A DNA stretch of 64,000 nucleotides from Megalobrama amblycephala (lineage: Eukaryota; Chordata; Actinopteri; Cypriniformes; Xenocyprididae): assembly GCF_018812025.1 (NCBI RefSeq), contig NC_063062.1:36411228-36475227 (forward strand), written 5' to 3'. Position numbers and translations under genes: made by a program. Within the stretch, counting starts at the first letter, position 1, and every line of letters starts with the position of its first letter. The notes under the pieces are model-generated. The model was not told where the DNA came from and did not search any database. It saw nothing but the letters and a program-made list of their open reading frames with translations. Below are positions 10,516-22,289 of this stretch, one piece after another.

Positions 10516-12069
10516 TGGTTTAAACAAGGAACCATCATCAAATTTCAATCATCTTTTGCGTAAAGACTTATTTTAGAATCAAACAGTCCAAAACTCAAGA
10601 CAAACACAGAACACATTTAATATGTTTCAGCTATAAGAAAGAAATTGCTATAAACTGAATCTAAATATACTCTTAAAGATAAAATAAACAAAACCTTAAA
10701 TAAATAATGCATCTTTTCATAAGTTATCAAGGAGATCCAGACCTCATTTGAGTTGTAAATTACTCAAAAAGCACAATAATCTAGGCAAAACATTAAAAGA
10801 TCTAGGTCAGATATTTCTTAATAGTCATGAAAAAAAAAGCCCTCCACCAAACAACAAGATAAAATCGAGAAAAACAAGGTTGTGGAATGAACTCTGTGAT
10901 CATTTGAAAGAAATCAATCTATAGTTTGCACTCCGACCGAGCGGGTGTTTGTAGCGGTGGGTGTTTATGAGAGATTTTATGACAGAGAGCAGGAGATAAA
11001 TCAGCGTATTGACCTCCTGGAGTGATCCAGCCCGCATGCAGAACATTTGCCAAAAGTTTATAATCTTCAAAAGAAGAGCCGGGGCCTTGAAAACTAGACA
11101 CCTTCACTGGCAAACATGCCCCGAAGCCTTCTTTATATTATCAGTATCATAAATGAAAAAGCAGTACCCTGGGAAACTTTGATGTAAGTATGAATGCACC
11201 AGAGTTGAACATCATCAAAGCAATTTGTGCCATTTAAAGTTAGACCATAAAATAAACATTTCATGTAAACCTTGATGGAATTTTTTTGACATTTCCTGTT
11301 CATGCTCTCCATGAAAAAAAGCAAGATGAACTATCTACATTAGAAGGAAGAAAGAAAGAAAAAAAAAAAAAAAAAAAACACCCGACGGGTTCACAGTAGT
11401 TTCTGTGTAAAAGTTCAGAGAAACACAAACCAACTCATGCATAGTAAAATTAGGCCAATTCACATTTTACAAATCTTCATCCTGAGCATGCATCTCTAAG
11501 CGTGTCTGATATTCAGAGCAGTAAAGATCCAGAACGTTGCCAAAATCAATCTCCTGTGGCAGACCATCAGTGCAAATCCAATAGCAGAACATGCATGCAT
11601 GGCTTTAGCAATAATGAATCCTTATAAATAAAGAGAGAGGAAGACTCTTGAATGCTGGATGACTCAAGGCTGCTGGAGTAGCCGACGTAAATCTCAAGTG
11701 GGACACTCCAGTGGAAATGAATTCCAGTTCGGAGAGCTGCCACTTCCTTCTCCAACATAACACTTTCACTTTAAGTGCTCGTGAAGTTCCACCATATGAT
11801 ATTGTTCCTGTCCCCTGATCCCTGCAATGTACTATGTGAAAATGCACAAGTGTGGATTGATTTGAAAATGTCTTCTGGTTGAATGCAAAGGACAGGGGAA
11901 GAAAAGGCAAGCTGAACGAAGGGCCTTGATGGACTGGGACACACGGATGGAAAAAGAGAAAAAAAGGGGAAGACTGTGGAATTTGAAGAATTAGTGAAAA
12001 TGTTAGAAAGAAAAGTAACGATTCTGGTTCTGATTTTAGAACCAAAGTGATGGTTTACTCATAAAGCGA
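10516..12069. other. Unassigned sequence with a poly-A tract
   Basis: Poly(A) lies at about 11360-11379. The part at 10905-11130 is more balanced in composition. The 146-codon minus-strand frame (11605-12045) is Pro/Ser/Phe-rich, typical of pyrimidine-rich DNA, with no domain. Confidence 0.4.
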
Positions 12070-12197
12070 CAGGATATTTTTTAATATTTATCAGATTGTG
12101 TTCATCAAAAAAGAGAAGAGAGTCATATACACCTAGGATCGCTTCAGGGTGAGTAAAGCTTGCGCTAATTTTCATTTGAAAGTGAACTAATCCTTAA
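12070..12197 (-). repeat. End fragment of the AAAGGATTAGTTCACTTTCA family
   Basis: TTCATTTGAAAGTGAACTAA followed by TCCTTAA is the terminal inverted repeat of the element at 15839-16620. ATATTTTTTAATATTTATCA and GATTGTGTTCATCA mirror 15915-15950. Only one end survives. Confidence 0.7.
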
Positions 12198-13420
12198 CCC
12201 TCAGGGGTCTGAGGATTTTTGGGACCCTGGAGAAGTTTTGACATGCCCTGACATTTGTGCTTTTTTCAGTTGTTCATAAACATATTAATGACAAAAGTGT
12301 CATTACACTGTATTCAGCACAAACTAGGCTACAATAATATGTGAGGAACATGTATGTACATGTTTGTGTTTTTGAAGGAATAACATTTATGCGTGGTTAT
12401 TGAAAAAACAAAAAACTTAAGTCACTGAAATAAGGCCAAAAAAATATATATTAAAACTGTGTTCACAAGGATTCTGGGTATTGGATGTTGTAGACTAGAG
12501 TTTTTGCTTCAGAATGAAGTAAAAATTATCCTTCCTACTCCTTCATATAAAACAATAGAGAGATTTAAATTTTCTAAGACACTTTTTGTCAAGAAACACA
12601 GTATGCGTGGAGGCGTGAATCATCGTGAATAATGGGTGAATCTCACCTGAGAAGACAAAAGAATTGCATAATAATGACCTGTAATGACTTGCATATTAAT
12701 GAGGCCTTTCAGTCAGGTAGGCTGTGAAAAAACCCTCTGTGATCATGCTGATAACAGGATTAAAGTCCACTCAGGACAAAAAAAAAAAAAAAACATGATT
12801 TTTGTGATCTCATGCATGCACGTATTATTGCACATGATATGAAGAAAATGTTGTATAGGCCTATAATAGTTTAAATTACAGTACCAGTCAAAAGATTGAA
12901 CACATTGCCATTATAATGTTTTTAAAAGAAGTCTCAAGTCTCTAACCAAATAATGGTTTTCTATTTTAATATACTTTAAAATATAATGTATTTCTGTGAT
13001 GCAAAGCGTCTGAACATTCCTACCTCTAGGGCATTTCATATAGGCTACTATATTTGTTATATTATAGAGCCTAAATGTTGATGTGCAGTTGACAAACTAT
13101 ACATCATTAAAAAGATCTAAGACTCAAGCTTCACATTTTGACTCTTAAAATCTTATATGGGGTCATTTGATTGACTGATTCAAACCATATTCACTCTGCA
13201 TCAGCATACATTTTCCCCACAAACGTTTTCTAAACAAGTTGCCATCAAGCAACAGCATTTTTGATAATTTTCACAAAACTTTCATGGACCCCTGAATATT
13301 TTGTTGCATGAATATGTGAACATGTAATATATCAAAAGAAAGGACAAAGCCTCTGCTTTAAAAGGAAAAAGAAAAAAAAAATGGGTTCAACATTTGATTT
13401 TGGTAATGTTAGGCAGTTTT
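12198..13420 (+). mobile_element. piggyBac-like element remnant beginning TTAA|CCCTCAGGGG
   Basis: TTAA (12194-12197) is followed by CCCTCAGGGGTCTGAGGATT, the CCC start usual for piggyBac-type ends. The interior (CATGCCCTGACATTTGTGC, CTGTGTTCACAAGGATTCTG) is a dispersed cyprinid repeat in my memory. I could not find the partner end, so the right boundary is approximate. A fragment of the 'fused arm' repeat family (AGTACCAGTCAAAAGATTGA, 12879-13015) is nested. No transposase frame is visible. Confidence 0.5.
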
Positions 13421-14515
13421 GAGTTTTGATATATGCCGTTTAATGATCTTCTTCTTCGCTTGTTGTTGGATCCAGAGATTCTGTACTCTTTCATAACATC
13501 TGTAACAGTGCCCCCTACTGTATAACAGGGGATTGCAGGGAAAACTCAATGGCGGGAAAAGAATTAAAAGTAAAGTATTGAATTCAGTTCAGTTCAGATT
13601 CTTCCTTAAAAGCTGATGGCATTTATTAAAATCTTGACATTATAACTAATAATACAGGACAACTTGACCTTGGAAATACCTTTTTTTTTTTTTTTCAATT
13701 ATGTAAAACAAAGTGACAAACATGCTTTTTAAAATATATAATTAAATAATTATTTTGTTTAGCTTTTTGTTTTAGCTTTTAGACATTGCATTAATGCTGA
13801 ACCCATGAAAACATAATAACTGAAAATGTCATAGAAGAGGTAAATCAGATGAAGGTCATAAGAGATTTTTCAGGCACTTTGCAAATGCAAATAATTTACA
13901 AAAACCTGTGCAAAACAAGAGAGTCCATCCATTTCATATTACTGAATAACATTTCATAGAATGACACTTTTAATAATGGCCTTTTACTGTGAAGTACACA
14001 AAATTCATGTGTCACCATACTTTGAGAATGACTCTTCAATGGAAAGATGACATGTTTCTTATATACATTTTAAGAGAAAAATACAACTGTGCAGCAGAAG
14101 AGTGTGGGCGGAACGGTTCTTATTTCAAAATTATTTCACCTCCACCACTTTAGAGCCTTTATGTTCACATCACATTTTATCAGTGATGGCCGAGGCCTGA
14201 GGACAAAGGACGGGCATCAAACGCCGAGGCACCGTGGACTGAGAATTTCACAGTGTGACCTGCACTCTATAAAAGCAGCCCTCTCCGATCACACACTGAG
14301 TCTGGGACTCCGCGACAGAGAGTTAAGCAGATTGATGGATAGATAAATGGGAAATGGGAGAGGAAAAAATGTTCAGGGGGCAAAAGAAGCGGCCTTTTGC
14401 ACAGTAGGCAGGGATTAAAATATGGCTGAATCCAGTGAAGAGTTCACATCGTCTCTCAGAAAATTGTTTCTGTGGTCATCAATGCATGCTAAGTGCTTGC
14501 TGCAATGATAGCGGG
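13421..14515. other. Unassigned sequence
   Basis: Contains poly(T) at 13680-13695 and a short stretch GTGCCCCCTACTGTATAACA at 13508. The open frame at 14089-14346 shows no family signature. Confidence 0.35.
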
Positions 14516-14517
14516 CC

Positions 14518-14640
14518 ATGTGACACCTAGTGATGGGCGCTTTCAAAACACGGCTTCACGGAGCTTCAAAACCTTTACAAATCTTTTGATTCGAATCAGT
14601 GGTTAGGAACGCATATCAAACCGTGATTTCAGTAAATGAG
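14518..14640 (+). repeat. Dispersed repeat fragment (AGTGATGGGCGCTTTC)
   Basis: TAGTGATGGGCGCTTTCAAA, then GCTTCACGGAGCTTC and TTTGATTCGAATCAGTGGTT. It resembles a known fish repeat start with hAT-like flavour. Its end (CGCATATCAAACCG) resembles the nested foldback at 9887-9990. Low certainty on the family. Confidence 0.4.
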
Positions 14641-14689
14641 GCTGTACACAATAGCATAGAGTACATGAATTACCCATAGCAGATCAATA

Positions 14690-15040
14690 CAGGTGGAGCT
14701 GGGGAAGGTGGAGGGTTTCTGAAATCATAAATGCTGACCAAGTATCTGAGCTCAGCAGTTTATGAATTTATTTCTGTTAACAGGAAACAGAAAGACAAAA
14801 GACAACTGAAACACAAGGGTGTATATACACAGGATAATAAGAGGCTAACAAGGAACAGGTGTGGGTAATTAATCTAACATGGGTAACTATGGACATAAAA
14901 TGGCAGATATGGAAACAAAGGAAAACATAAACTAAACACAAGAAGAGAAACAGCAAAAGAAAAGGAACAGAAAATACACTTCAAAATAAAAGTCCTAGAA
15001 CACAGAACACTCAAAAAATCATGGGAAATTGTAACAAACA
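14690..15040. repeat. Possible retroelement noncoding remnant, A-rich on plus
   Basis: The A-rich stretch has CAGGAAACAGAAAGACAAA, AACAAGGAACAGGTGTGG and GGAAACAAAGGAAAACATAA. It resembles, in style and word content, the segment at 63600-63920. I associate this with the non-coding part of a fish retroelement, but no LTR ends or coding motifs are visible. Confidence 0.3.
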
Positions 15041-15767
15041 ACATCTTTTTTTACAATGTCTAATTATACATGAGGGGTTTAACTGATACAACCACATCCT
15101 CTATCACTGTCATTTGTTCCTGACTGCTGTACCAGCAGCTTAATGTCTGTAATCATGTGGCCATATCCATTCATGGCTTCTGATGTTATGAATGACCTCC
15201 AAAATAAGAGAGAGCAGATTTGAACAGGAGCTCAATCAGTCTTTTATTGTCAGCCAAACATCGAGTTGTCACCCTGCTGCAAAGCTACAGTACAAATCTT
15301 TTTTTTGTCATTTCTAGCTGGTCAGAGTTTATTATTAGGTACTTCAAGCTGGTTAAAGTCCACATGAGTGCAGTTTTCCTTCTTGAGTTGATGCAGAATG
15401 TCAAAGGCCTTGACCTTTTCTATAAAATAGTCAATGCACAATCACTTGCATTTAGCCTCAGTGGCCACTGCAACTTCCGGCGCAGAGCAGTATATGGAAA
15501 TTGAGAGAAAATAAAGTGTCAGACAACAGGACAACACAATATTGATACGATCTTCACACTAAAGGTATTTAAAGCCTCTGGAACTCATTACTAAAATGAT
15601 ATGTTTCAATATAATATACTAAAATGCTATAAAATGTTTGCTACTACCACAGTTTGCTGCAGGAGAATATTATAACGGAAACTTGTGTAGGATTGAGATT
15701 TTAGCAGTAATACGTATAGGCAGTTGGTGTGCGTAGAGTCCATAGCTCCATGCTAAACCGCCAAGAA
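15041..15767. other. Unassigned sequence
   Basis: No exon, RNA gene or repeat end recognised. A 94-codon plus-strand frame (15220-15504) has no domain signature. Confidence 0.35.
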
Positions 15768-15838
15768 TCATTTTCTTAATCAGTATTTTTGTCTTGTTTT
15801 TGAGCAAAAATATCTAAACATCCTTAATCCCAATTAAT
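15768..15838 (+). repeat. Fragment of the 'CAGTATTTTTGTCTTGTTTT' MITE
   Basis: CAGTATTTTTGTCTTGTTTT and AAATATCTAAACATCCTTAA match the start of the foldback at 63186-63595. It abuts the next element, which probably inserted into it. Confidence 0.65.
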
Positions 15839-16620
15839 AAAGGATTAGTTCACTTTCAAATGAAAATTAGCTCAAGCTTTACTCAACCTCAAGCCATCTA
15901 TGTATGACTTCCTTCTATCTGATGAACATAATCGAATAAATATTAATAAATATCCTGACGCATAATGGCAGTGAACGGGACCCATGAGTATGAGCTGAAG
16001 AAAAAGCTTCCATCCACATCCATCTATCATAAACGTGTACTCTATATTGCTCCAGGGGGTTAATAAAGCTCTTCTAAGGCGAAGAAATGCGTTTGTATAA
16101 AAAAAAAAATATCCATATTTAAACAAGTTATGAAGTCAAATATCTAGCTTCCGCCAGAACGGCTTCCGTATTCAATTTATGGAAAAATGGAACTGGTGCC
16201 GCATTAGTTCCGTAAGTTGAATAGGGAAGGTGTAGGACATACAGTGTAAGATTTTTGAAGAATACAAAAGGCGGTCTGGTGAAAGCACTTGCAAGGCGAG
16301 CATTTGTGTTTATAAAGCATATACATTTTTTTTTTTTTTTTTTTTTTTTTTAGAAAATGACCCTTTGTTTCGCTAGATAAGACCCTTATTCCTCGTCTGG
16401 GATCATTTAAAGCAATTTGAAGCTCCACTGAAACTGTAATTTTGACCTTCAACCGTTTGGAGTCCATTGAAGTCCACAGTAAGGAGAATAATCCTGGAAT
16501 GTTTTCATCAAAAACCTTCATTTCTTTTCGACTGAAGAAAGAAAGACATGAACATCTTGGATGACATGGGGGTGAGTAAATTATCAGGAAATTTTAATTT
16601 GAAAGTGAACTAATCCTTTA
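15839..16620. mobile_element. Chimeric MITE with AAAGGATTAGTTCACTTTCA ends
   Basis: The left end AAAGGATTAGTTCACTTTCA (15839) and right end TGAAAGTGAACTAATCCTTT (16620) are inverted. The left interior (AGCTTCCGCCAGAACGGCTT, TCTTCTAAGGCG) and right interior (GAAAGACATGAACATCTTGG, GGGGGTGAGTAAATTATCAG) belong to two subfamilies, so the copy looks recombinant. A poly(T) tract (about 16328-16351) lies inside. The right end meets TTAA (16618-16621), which is shared with the next element. Confidence 0.75.
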
Positions 16621-16621
16621 A

Positions 16622-17573
16622 AGGTGCACTAGAATCAAAAATTGAATTTACCTTGGCATAGCTGAATAACAAGAGTTCAGTACATGGAAAAGACATAAAT
16701 TGAGTTTCAAACTCCATTGTTTCCTCCTTCTTATGTAAATCTCAATTGTTTAAAAGACCTCCGAAGAACAGGCGAATCTCAACATAACACCGACTGTTAC
16801 GTAACAGTCAGGATCATTAATATGTACGCCCCCAATATTTGCATATGCCAGCCCATGTTCAAGGCATTAGACAAGGGCAGCCAGTATTAACGTCTGGATC
16901 TTTGCACAGCTGAATCAACAGATTAGGTAAGCAAGCAAGAACAATAGTGAAAAATGGCAGATGGAGCAATAATAACTGACATGATCCATGATATCATGAT
17001 ATTTTTAGTGATATTTGTAAATTGTCTTTCTAAATGTTTCTTTATGTACTGTTAAATGTGGTTAAAGTTACCATCGTTTCTTACTGTATTCACGGAGACA
17101 AGAGAGCTATTTTCATTTTTAAACACTTGCAGTCTATATAATTCATAAACACAACTTCATTCTTTATAAATCTCTCCAACAGTGTGTAATGTTAGCTTTA
17201 GCCACAGAGCACTATCAAACTCATTCAGAATCAAATGTAAACATCCAAATAAATACTATACTCACATGATCCGAAGCATGCATGCAGCATGCATGACGAA
17301 CACTTTGTAAAGATCCATTTGAGGGTTATATTAGCTGTGTGAACTTTGTTTATGCACTGTTTTATAGTCGAGAGCTCGGTGGCAGGGAGCACGAGGATTT
17401 AAAGGGGCCGCGCGCTGAATCGGTGCATAGTTAATGATGCCCCAAAATAGGCAGTTAAAAAAAAAATTATTAAAACAAATCTATGGGGTATTTTGAGCTG
17501 AAACTTCACAGACACATTCAGGGGACACCTTAGACTTATATTACATCTTGTGAAAGAATGTTCTAGGGCACCT
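16622..17573 (+). mobile_element. 952-bp TTAA-type element, AGGTGC...GCACCT ends (copy 1)
   Basis: It starts AGGTGCACTAGAATC and ends TTCTAGGGCACCT, flanked by TTAA on both sides (16618-16621, 17574-17577). The interior includes ACCGACTGTTACGTAACAGT and TGATCCATGATATCATGATA. A second copy in opposite orientation lies at 19314-20159. It is non-autonomous with no transposase frame. TTAA duplication with AGG/CCT ends is compatible with Kolobok- or piggyBac-type transposition; the superfamily is not settled. Confidence 0.88.
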
Positions 17574-17663
17574 TTAAGACTTGTTTGCAGAAAACAGTTA
17601 AGCTTATCTAATTCATGCTTGTTTTTTTTTTTTTTTTAAAGTACCACAATTTAGAACTTTGTG

Positions 17664-17669
<6 letters not shown>

Positions 17670-17732
<63 letters not shown>
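17670..17732. repeat. (CT)n-(TA)n compound microsatellite
   Basis: About 20 CT units are followed directly by about 12 TA units, then a TACATA tail. The repeat-derived peptide frame here is not a gene. Confidence 0.95.
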
Positions 17733-18684
17733 CATACATATACTATATATCTCAAGACTGCTCAGAATGCAGATAGAAACTTAAAATTCCAAGGTGACGA
17801 TTTGCTAAAGATTACAAACCATCTGGTCAACCTATTAGACCAGATGGTTAATCTAGTAAAGGTCTGGCATGTTCCAAAACACCTTGAACTTGCTGACCAC
17901 AAAAAACAGACCTGCTTATATTGAAGCTTGTTAATTCTGTACTGTTGTCCTTCGTACCACACATAAAGCCCTTATCGCTGGATCGCCATTGACCCTTCTA
18001 GCATATATATTTTTTACGTGTATTAGACATGACACATTCACACAATTATCAGAACGAATGTCCTTGTTGCAGAGGTGATGAGAAAGCAGCATGAAGGAAT
18101 CCAGTGGGCGGCGTAAATTCAGTGAGTGTGGAGTCGAAGGTTTAGTCAATTCTCATAACTGCTTTGACTGAATCCAATTAGGCGAACAGCACTTACACGA
18201 GCCGACCATCCAGGCCAGGGCACGGACGGTCCAATCTCTCTCCCGCATGACCTTGCTCAGTAGGAGACGTCAAAAGGTAAAGAAAGAGAAAGTGAATTGT
18301 GCAAGAGAGGTGATGCATAGGAGACGGGATGCTGGCTAAATTGGGAAGGAGAGTGGCAGAGGAGAGAAAAAGCAAGTGTGAATGATAGAAATGACGATGG
18401 AAGAGGGATACGCTGTGAGCAAGGGAGCGAGAGTAAACAGAAGACGACGAGAATGAGAGACGGAGCGCTTTGGCTCACACTCCGGCGCATCCAGTGTGTT
18501 GGAGGCTCACACTGAAAATCCTCATTGGAATGAGGCTTTTGAGATGCTGCTGCTATTTTTGGTGAGGGGAAGTGTCTGTTTTTGAGTGTGGGTATGTGCG
18601 TGTGTCAGAGGAGCGCTGTCTGTTGTCTGCTATCCTGCTATGCTGGGGATATGTGTGAAAAGAGGGGTTATGGACCAATTACTC

Positions 18685-18687
<3 letters not shown>

Positions 18688-18718
<31 letters not shown>
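18688..18718. repeat. (GA)n microsatellite
   Basis: About 15 uninterrupted GA units. Confidence 0.95.
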
Positions 18719-18720
<2 letters not shown>

Positions 18721-19009
18721 CTGCTAGGAGACAGATGGGATCTGATCTATCCCTATCACTTCTGCCCGACTGTTTGGTGTTAATACTGCAACAGAGGAAC
18801 CACCAAGCAGTTGTGAAATTTTCATCTTATATCTCTGCTCAGGTGTGCTGATATGCAATGTTTGAACACACCTCGTTATAAATATAGTAAAGTCAGTGAT
18901 CTGTGGACAGGGCTTTACCTCATTTACACATGAGAGTAACAGACCATTGTGGAAAAAGAACCAAGTTTAATTGTATTGATTGTGCACTTGTAGATAACTT
19001 CAGATCTTA

Positions 19010-20540
19010 AAAGTATATTTTTCTACTTTCAAATAATTTAATGTGAAATAAAAGGCCACTTAAGTGTCCGTAAAGAGAGTATAGTTTCATTACTGTTTCT
19101 TAACACACTTAAGTACACTTTTAAAAAGTGCACTTTGTAATAATGTTCAATTAATAGTTTTATTTTAAACTACATTTATTTACATCATTATATTTTAATA
19201 AAATTTGTGTTGCTTTAAAGAAGTACACTTATTTTGATGTGTTGACTAACATACTAAAACTCACGTAAAGTGCTTAATTATAATTTTAACTGTAGCGTAT
19301 TATTAATATTTAAAGGTGCCCTAGATTGTTTTTTTACAAGATGTAATATAAGTCCTAGGTGTCCCCTGAATGTGTCTGTGAAGTTTCAGCTCAAAATACC
19401 CCATAGATTTTTTTTTTTTATTAATTTTTTTAGCTGCCTATTTTGGGGCATCATTAACTATGCGCTGATTTTTTCAGCACGGCCCCTTTAAGAGATGCGC
19501 TCCCTCTGCCCCACGAGCTCTTGACTATAATACAGTGCATTTACAAAGTTCACACAGCTAATATAACCCTCAAATGGATCTTTACAAGATGTTCGTCATT
19601 CATGCTGTATGCATATTTATTTATAAAGAATGAAGTTGTGTTTATGCATTATACAGACTGCAAGTGTTTAAAAATGAAAATAGCAACGACTCTCGTCTCC
19701 GTGAATACAGTAAGAAACGATGGTAACTTTAACCACATTTAACAGTACATAAAGAAACATTTAGAAAGACAATTTACAAATATCACTAAAAATATCATGA
19801 TATCATGGATCATGTCAGTTATTATTGCTCCATCTGCCATTTTTCACTATTGTTCTTGCTTGCTTACCTTGTCTGTGCACAGATCCAGCCGTTAATACTG
19901 CCTTTCCTTGTCTGATGCGTCGAATGGGCTGGCATTATGCAAATATTGGGGTCATACATATTAATGATCCCGACTGTTACGTAACAGTCGGTGTTATGTT
20001 GAGATCCGAGTGTTTTCCAGAAGTCTTTTAAACAAATGAGATTTATATAAGAAGGAGGAAACAATGGGGTTTGAAACTCAATGTATGTCTTTTCCATGTA
20101 CTGAACTCTTGTTATTCAACTATGCCAAGTTAAATTCAAATTCTGATTCTAGGGCACCTTTAATTTTAATATATTTTAAATGTTCTAAATTGCAACTTCA
20201 TCATTACAAATGTGTAAAATATGTTTAAATTACATGCAAGTTTCAGTGCAAATGTTTTTAAAGTATATTTAAGTTTACCATAAATACTTGTCAGTGCATT
20301 CAGCAGCACTAGCATGACAGTAATTATGAAATTACATATAAAGATACTTAAGTGGGTCAAAAAAAACTGAATTTGATATAAATGTAACCTATAATTCATT
20401 TTTATTTAATTGTAAATAACATGCAATTAAGTGTCTGAAAACATTACATTCAGTTTGCATCAAAGTATATAATTTTAAAGTATATTATTTCTATAATAAG
20501 TAATCTTTTAAAAAGTATGCTATAGTGTACTTGATTTTCG
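19010..20540. repeat. Diverged AAGTACACTT-type foldback, interrupted by a TTAA element
   Basis: The flanks 19010-19309 and 20164-20540 are rich in AAGTACACTT, AAGTATATTT and TTAAAGTATATT words and resemble the palindromic element at 3309-3784. They are interrupted by the 19314-20159 insertion. The ends are too diverged to place exactly. Confidence 0.5.
19314..20159 (-). mobile_element. 846-bp TTAA-type element, AGGTGC...GCACCT ends (copy 2, inverted)
   Basis: It starts AGGTGCCCTAGATTG and ends GATTCTAGGGCACCT, with TTAA at 19310-19313 and 20160-20163. It is the reverse-orientation copy of 16622-17573: CATGTACTGAACTCTTGTTA here is the inverse of the left interior there. It is about 100 bp shorter through internal deletions. 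Confidence 0.88.
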
Positions 20541-20747
20541 AAAAATGCGAGAATGCAGAAGTGACGTCCCAAGCAACACGAGGAAGAAATTATGGTTGAT
20601 AAGCAACATCACAACGTTTGTACATCTGCAATTTTACAGTAGCATCTAAAATTAATTTATAAATAATTTAAGTAAAAAAACCCAGTAGAAAAAAAAAAAA
20701 AAAAAAACTCTTTTATGTGATAATCATCAGTCTTTTTAAAGTCTTTT

Positions 20748-20882
20748 CAGTAACACTTTGTTTCGACGGTACATTCTACTAACTATAAGTAACTTTGCAA
20801 CTACATGTCAATTAGCAGTCATTATAGTATTAGTAGACCGTCTGCTTAATATGTGCTACCTCTTTATTTTGATGCTTATTTA
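20748..20882 (+). repeat. Fragment of a GGTAACACTTT-type MITE
   Basis: CAGTAACACTTTGTTTCGAC, then ACTAACTATAAGTAACTTTG and TAGTAGACCGTCTGCTTAAT. It shares the terminal word with the elements at 73 and 62245 but has a different interior. Confidence 0.6.
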
Positions 20883-20914
20883 GATAACAGTTTGTTGTAT
20901 TCCAGAAGCATGCA

Positions 20915-20995
20915 TTTTTCACCATATCCATCAGTTCTGGTGTACCTCAAGGCTCTGTCTTGGGCCCTCTTCTATTCAGTATTTATATGTTACCA
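20915..20995 (+). pseudogene. Reverse-transcriptase palm fragment of a non-LTR retrotransposon
   Basis: In the frame beginning at 20936 the translation is SGVPQGSVLGPLLFSIYML (to 20992). This is the conserved palm motif (GVPQGS.LGPLLF..YM) of LINE reverse transcriptases, as in the L2/CR1/Rex groups. The part just upstream in the same frame reads FFTISIS. The downstream catalytic YxDD block is absent and the sequence breaks into an A-rich run by 21030. It is therefore a short dead fragment, unable to encode a working enzyme. The clade cannot be decided from so little sequence. Confidence 0.8.
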
Positions 20996-22208
20996 ACTTT
21001 CCTGTATGGTCTCGGTCAATAATAAAAAAAAGAAGTTACTATAATATTGTAAAAGCAAAATCTATGGCGCTGTCATATTTGTGTCTAGCAGGCAGAGAAC
21101 AAAATGAGAGTCATTGTATTTGGTCTTCATCACTGTAGATTTTACTTCCTGAAGGCTGTAGTCAGTCAAATAAATTTACCATTAAACAAGCCTGTTGTGA
21201 AATAAACTCCAAATGACATTGACTAGGCTCTGTTATAAACTAGCATCAGATCATCTCTAATGCAATATATATATATTTCAGACGACACTAAACCTCGTTG
21301 ACGTGACGCCATCAAACTCCCGACCGTAAAACCTTCTGCGCTCAATCTTGCTCTTTCTCTCCTCATGCCAGCACTCAATGTCACATTTACCGCCCAGGAC
21401 CGATGCAGGGTACCTCATCAAATTACGCCCCACTCTGATGACAGCATGTTGGCTCCAGTACAACATTGGCCCACTGGAAAAACACAGCTGATTAACGCAG
21501 GATGACTTGTAATAGGCCCTCATCTAATATATTTCTCCAGTTGAAACGAGAGATACAGCTGATAGAATTAGCGTCAACGTGTCCTAGTTACAGTAATTGT
21601 TCTCCTTTAATGGAGCGAGAGTGCGCACAATGAAGTTTCTTTGTTTGAGAGTGAAAGGCTGAATCGTACTTTCACCTGCCGAGGCCTGTCAGCGCTGAGT
21701 GTTTTAGTGTAAGAGATATGTGGGATGCACCTCTCTTCTCTGGGAGCGTCTGGCTGGTAATGATTTCAGCTGGCGCCATTTGTTGAACAGACACAGGCAA
21801 ACATCATTTTTCCCATCTCACTGAGAGAGTCAACATCCCATTTGGAGGAGGACAGCATAGAAAGAGAGCGAGTACAAGTCTTGGTTTCCCTTGAAAGCAC
21901 ACAATTTCTATTTTACTGTTGCTTCTAACTATTGCTTTTACAGTGCATTTTTAAATGTCAAATAGAATGTGGACTGACGCAAAAAAGAAATGCACTTCGG
22001 CTTACCCTCTGCCTGCTACAACACGCATGGCACTTTTCTGTCACCTGCTATTTCGCTCTTGCCGAGTTTCTTTCTTTGTTCCCTCCAAATGGCGCTCCAG
22101 GATTTTCAGATGTATTCCGTACCAGCTGTTTTAAAACGCACGGCAGGAAACTCATCTGCTCTTCCTGTCAGTTTAGACTCTCACAGCTCTCACACATACG
22201 GAAAGATA
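20996..22208. other. Unassigned sequence
   Basis: A 81-codon minus-strand frame (21278-21523) with balanced codon composition is unexplained. 21590-21870 looks single-copy. No known domain was recognised and no repeat ends were seen. Confidence 0.35.
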
Positions 22209-22289
22209 TCAACCCCAGAAAAGAAAAGAAAAGTTCACAGAAAGGACTTATTAGTACTTATAAAGCACATATTAAGGCAGAGTATTAAA

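Larger units (their letters stand above)
17578..19009. other. Unassigned sequence with microsatellites
   Basis: (CT)n at 17670-17709 runs straight into (TA)n at 17709-17732, and (GA)n lies at 18688-18718. The part at 18040-18560 has balanced, purine-rich composition. GTTTGAGTGTGGGT-like G/T sequence sits around 18575-18605. No exon is convincing. Confidence 0.4.

Noticed and set aside
11605..12045. 146-codon minus-strand frame rich in Pro, Ser and Phe
   Set aside because: Composition follows purine-rich DNA on the plus strand; no domain, no splice signals, and the part up to 12069 abuts a MITE end.
14690..15040. LTR retrotransposon
   Set aside because: No TG...CA ends, primer-binding site, polypurine tract or coding motifs could be shown; kept only as a low-confidence repeat.
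16204..16521. 105-codon minus-strand frame with a poly-Lys run
   Set aside because: It lies in a MITE, and the Lys run is the poly(T) tract at 16328-16351.
17661..17924. Plus-strand frame beginning with Ser/Leu repeats
   Set aside because: Starts inside the (CT)n-(TA)n microsatellite; the remainder is short and featureless.
21278..21523. 81-codon minus-strand frame with balanced residues
   Set aside because: Looks somewhat protein-like but I recognise no motif or splice site; noted only as part of an unassigned stretch.
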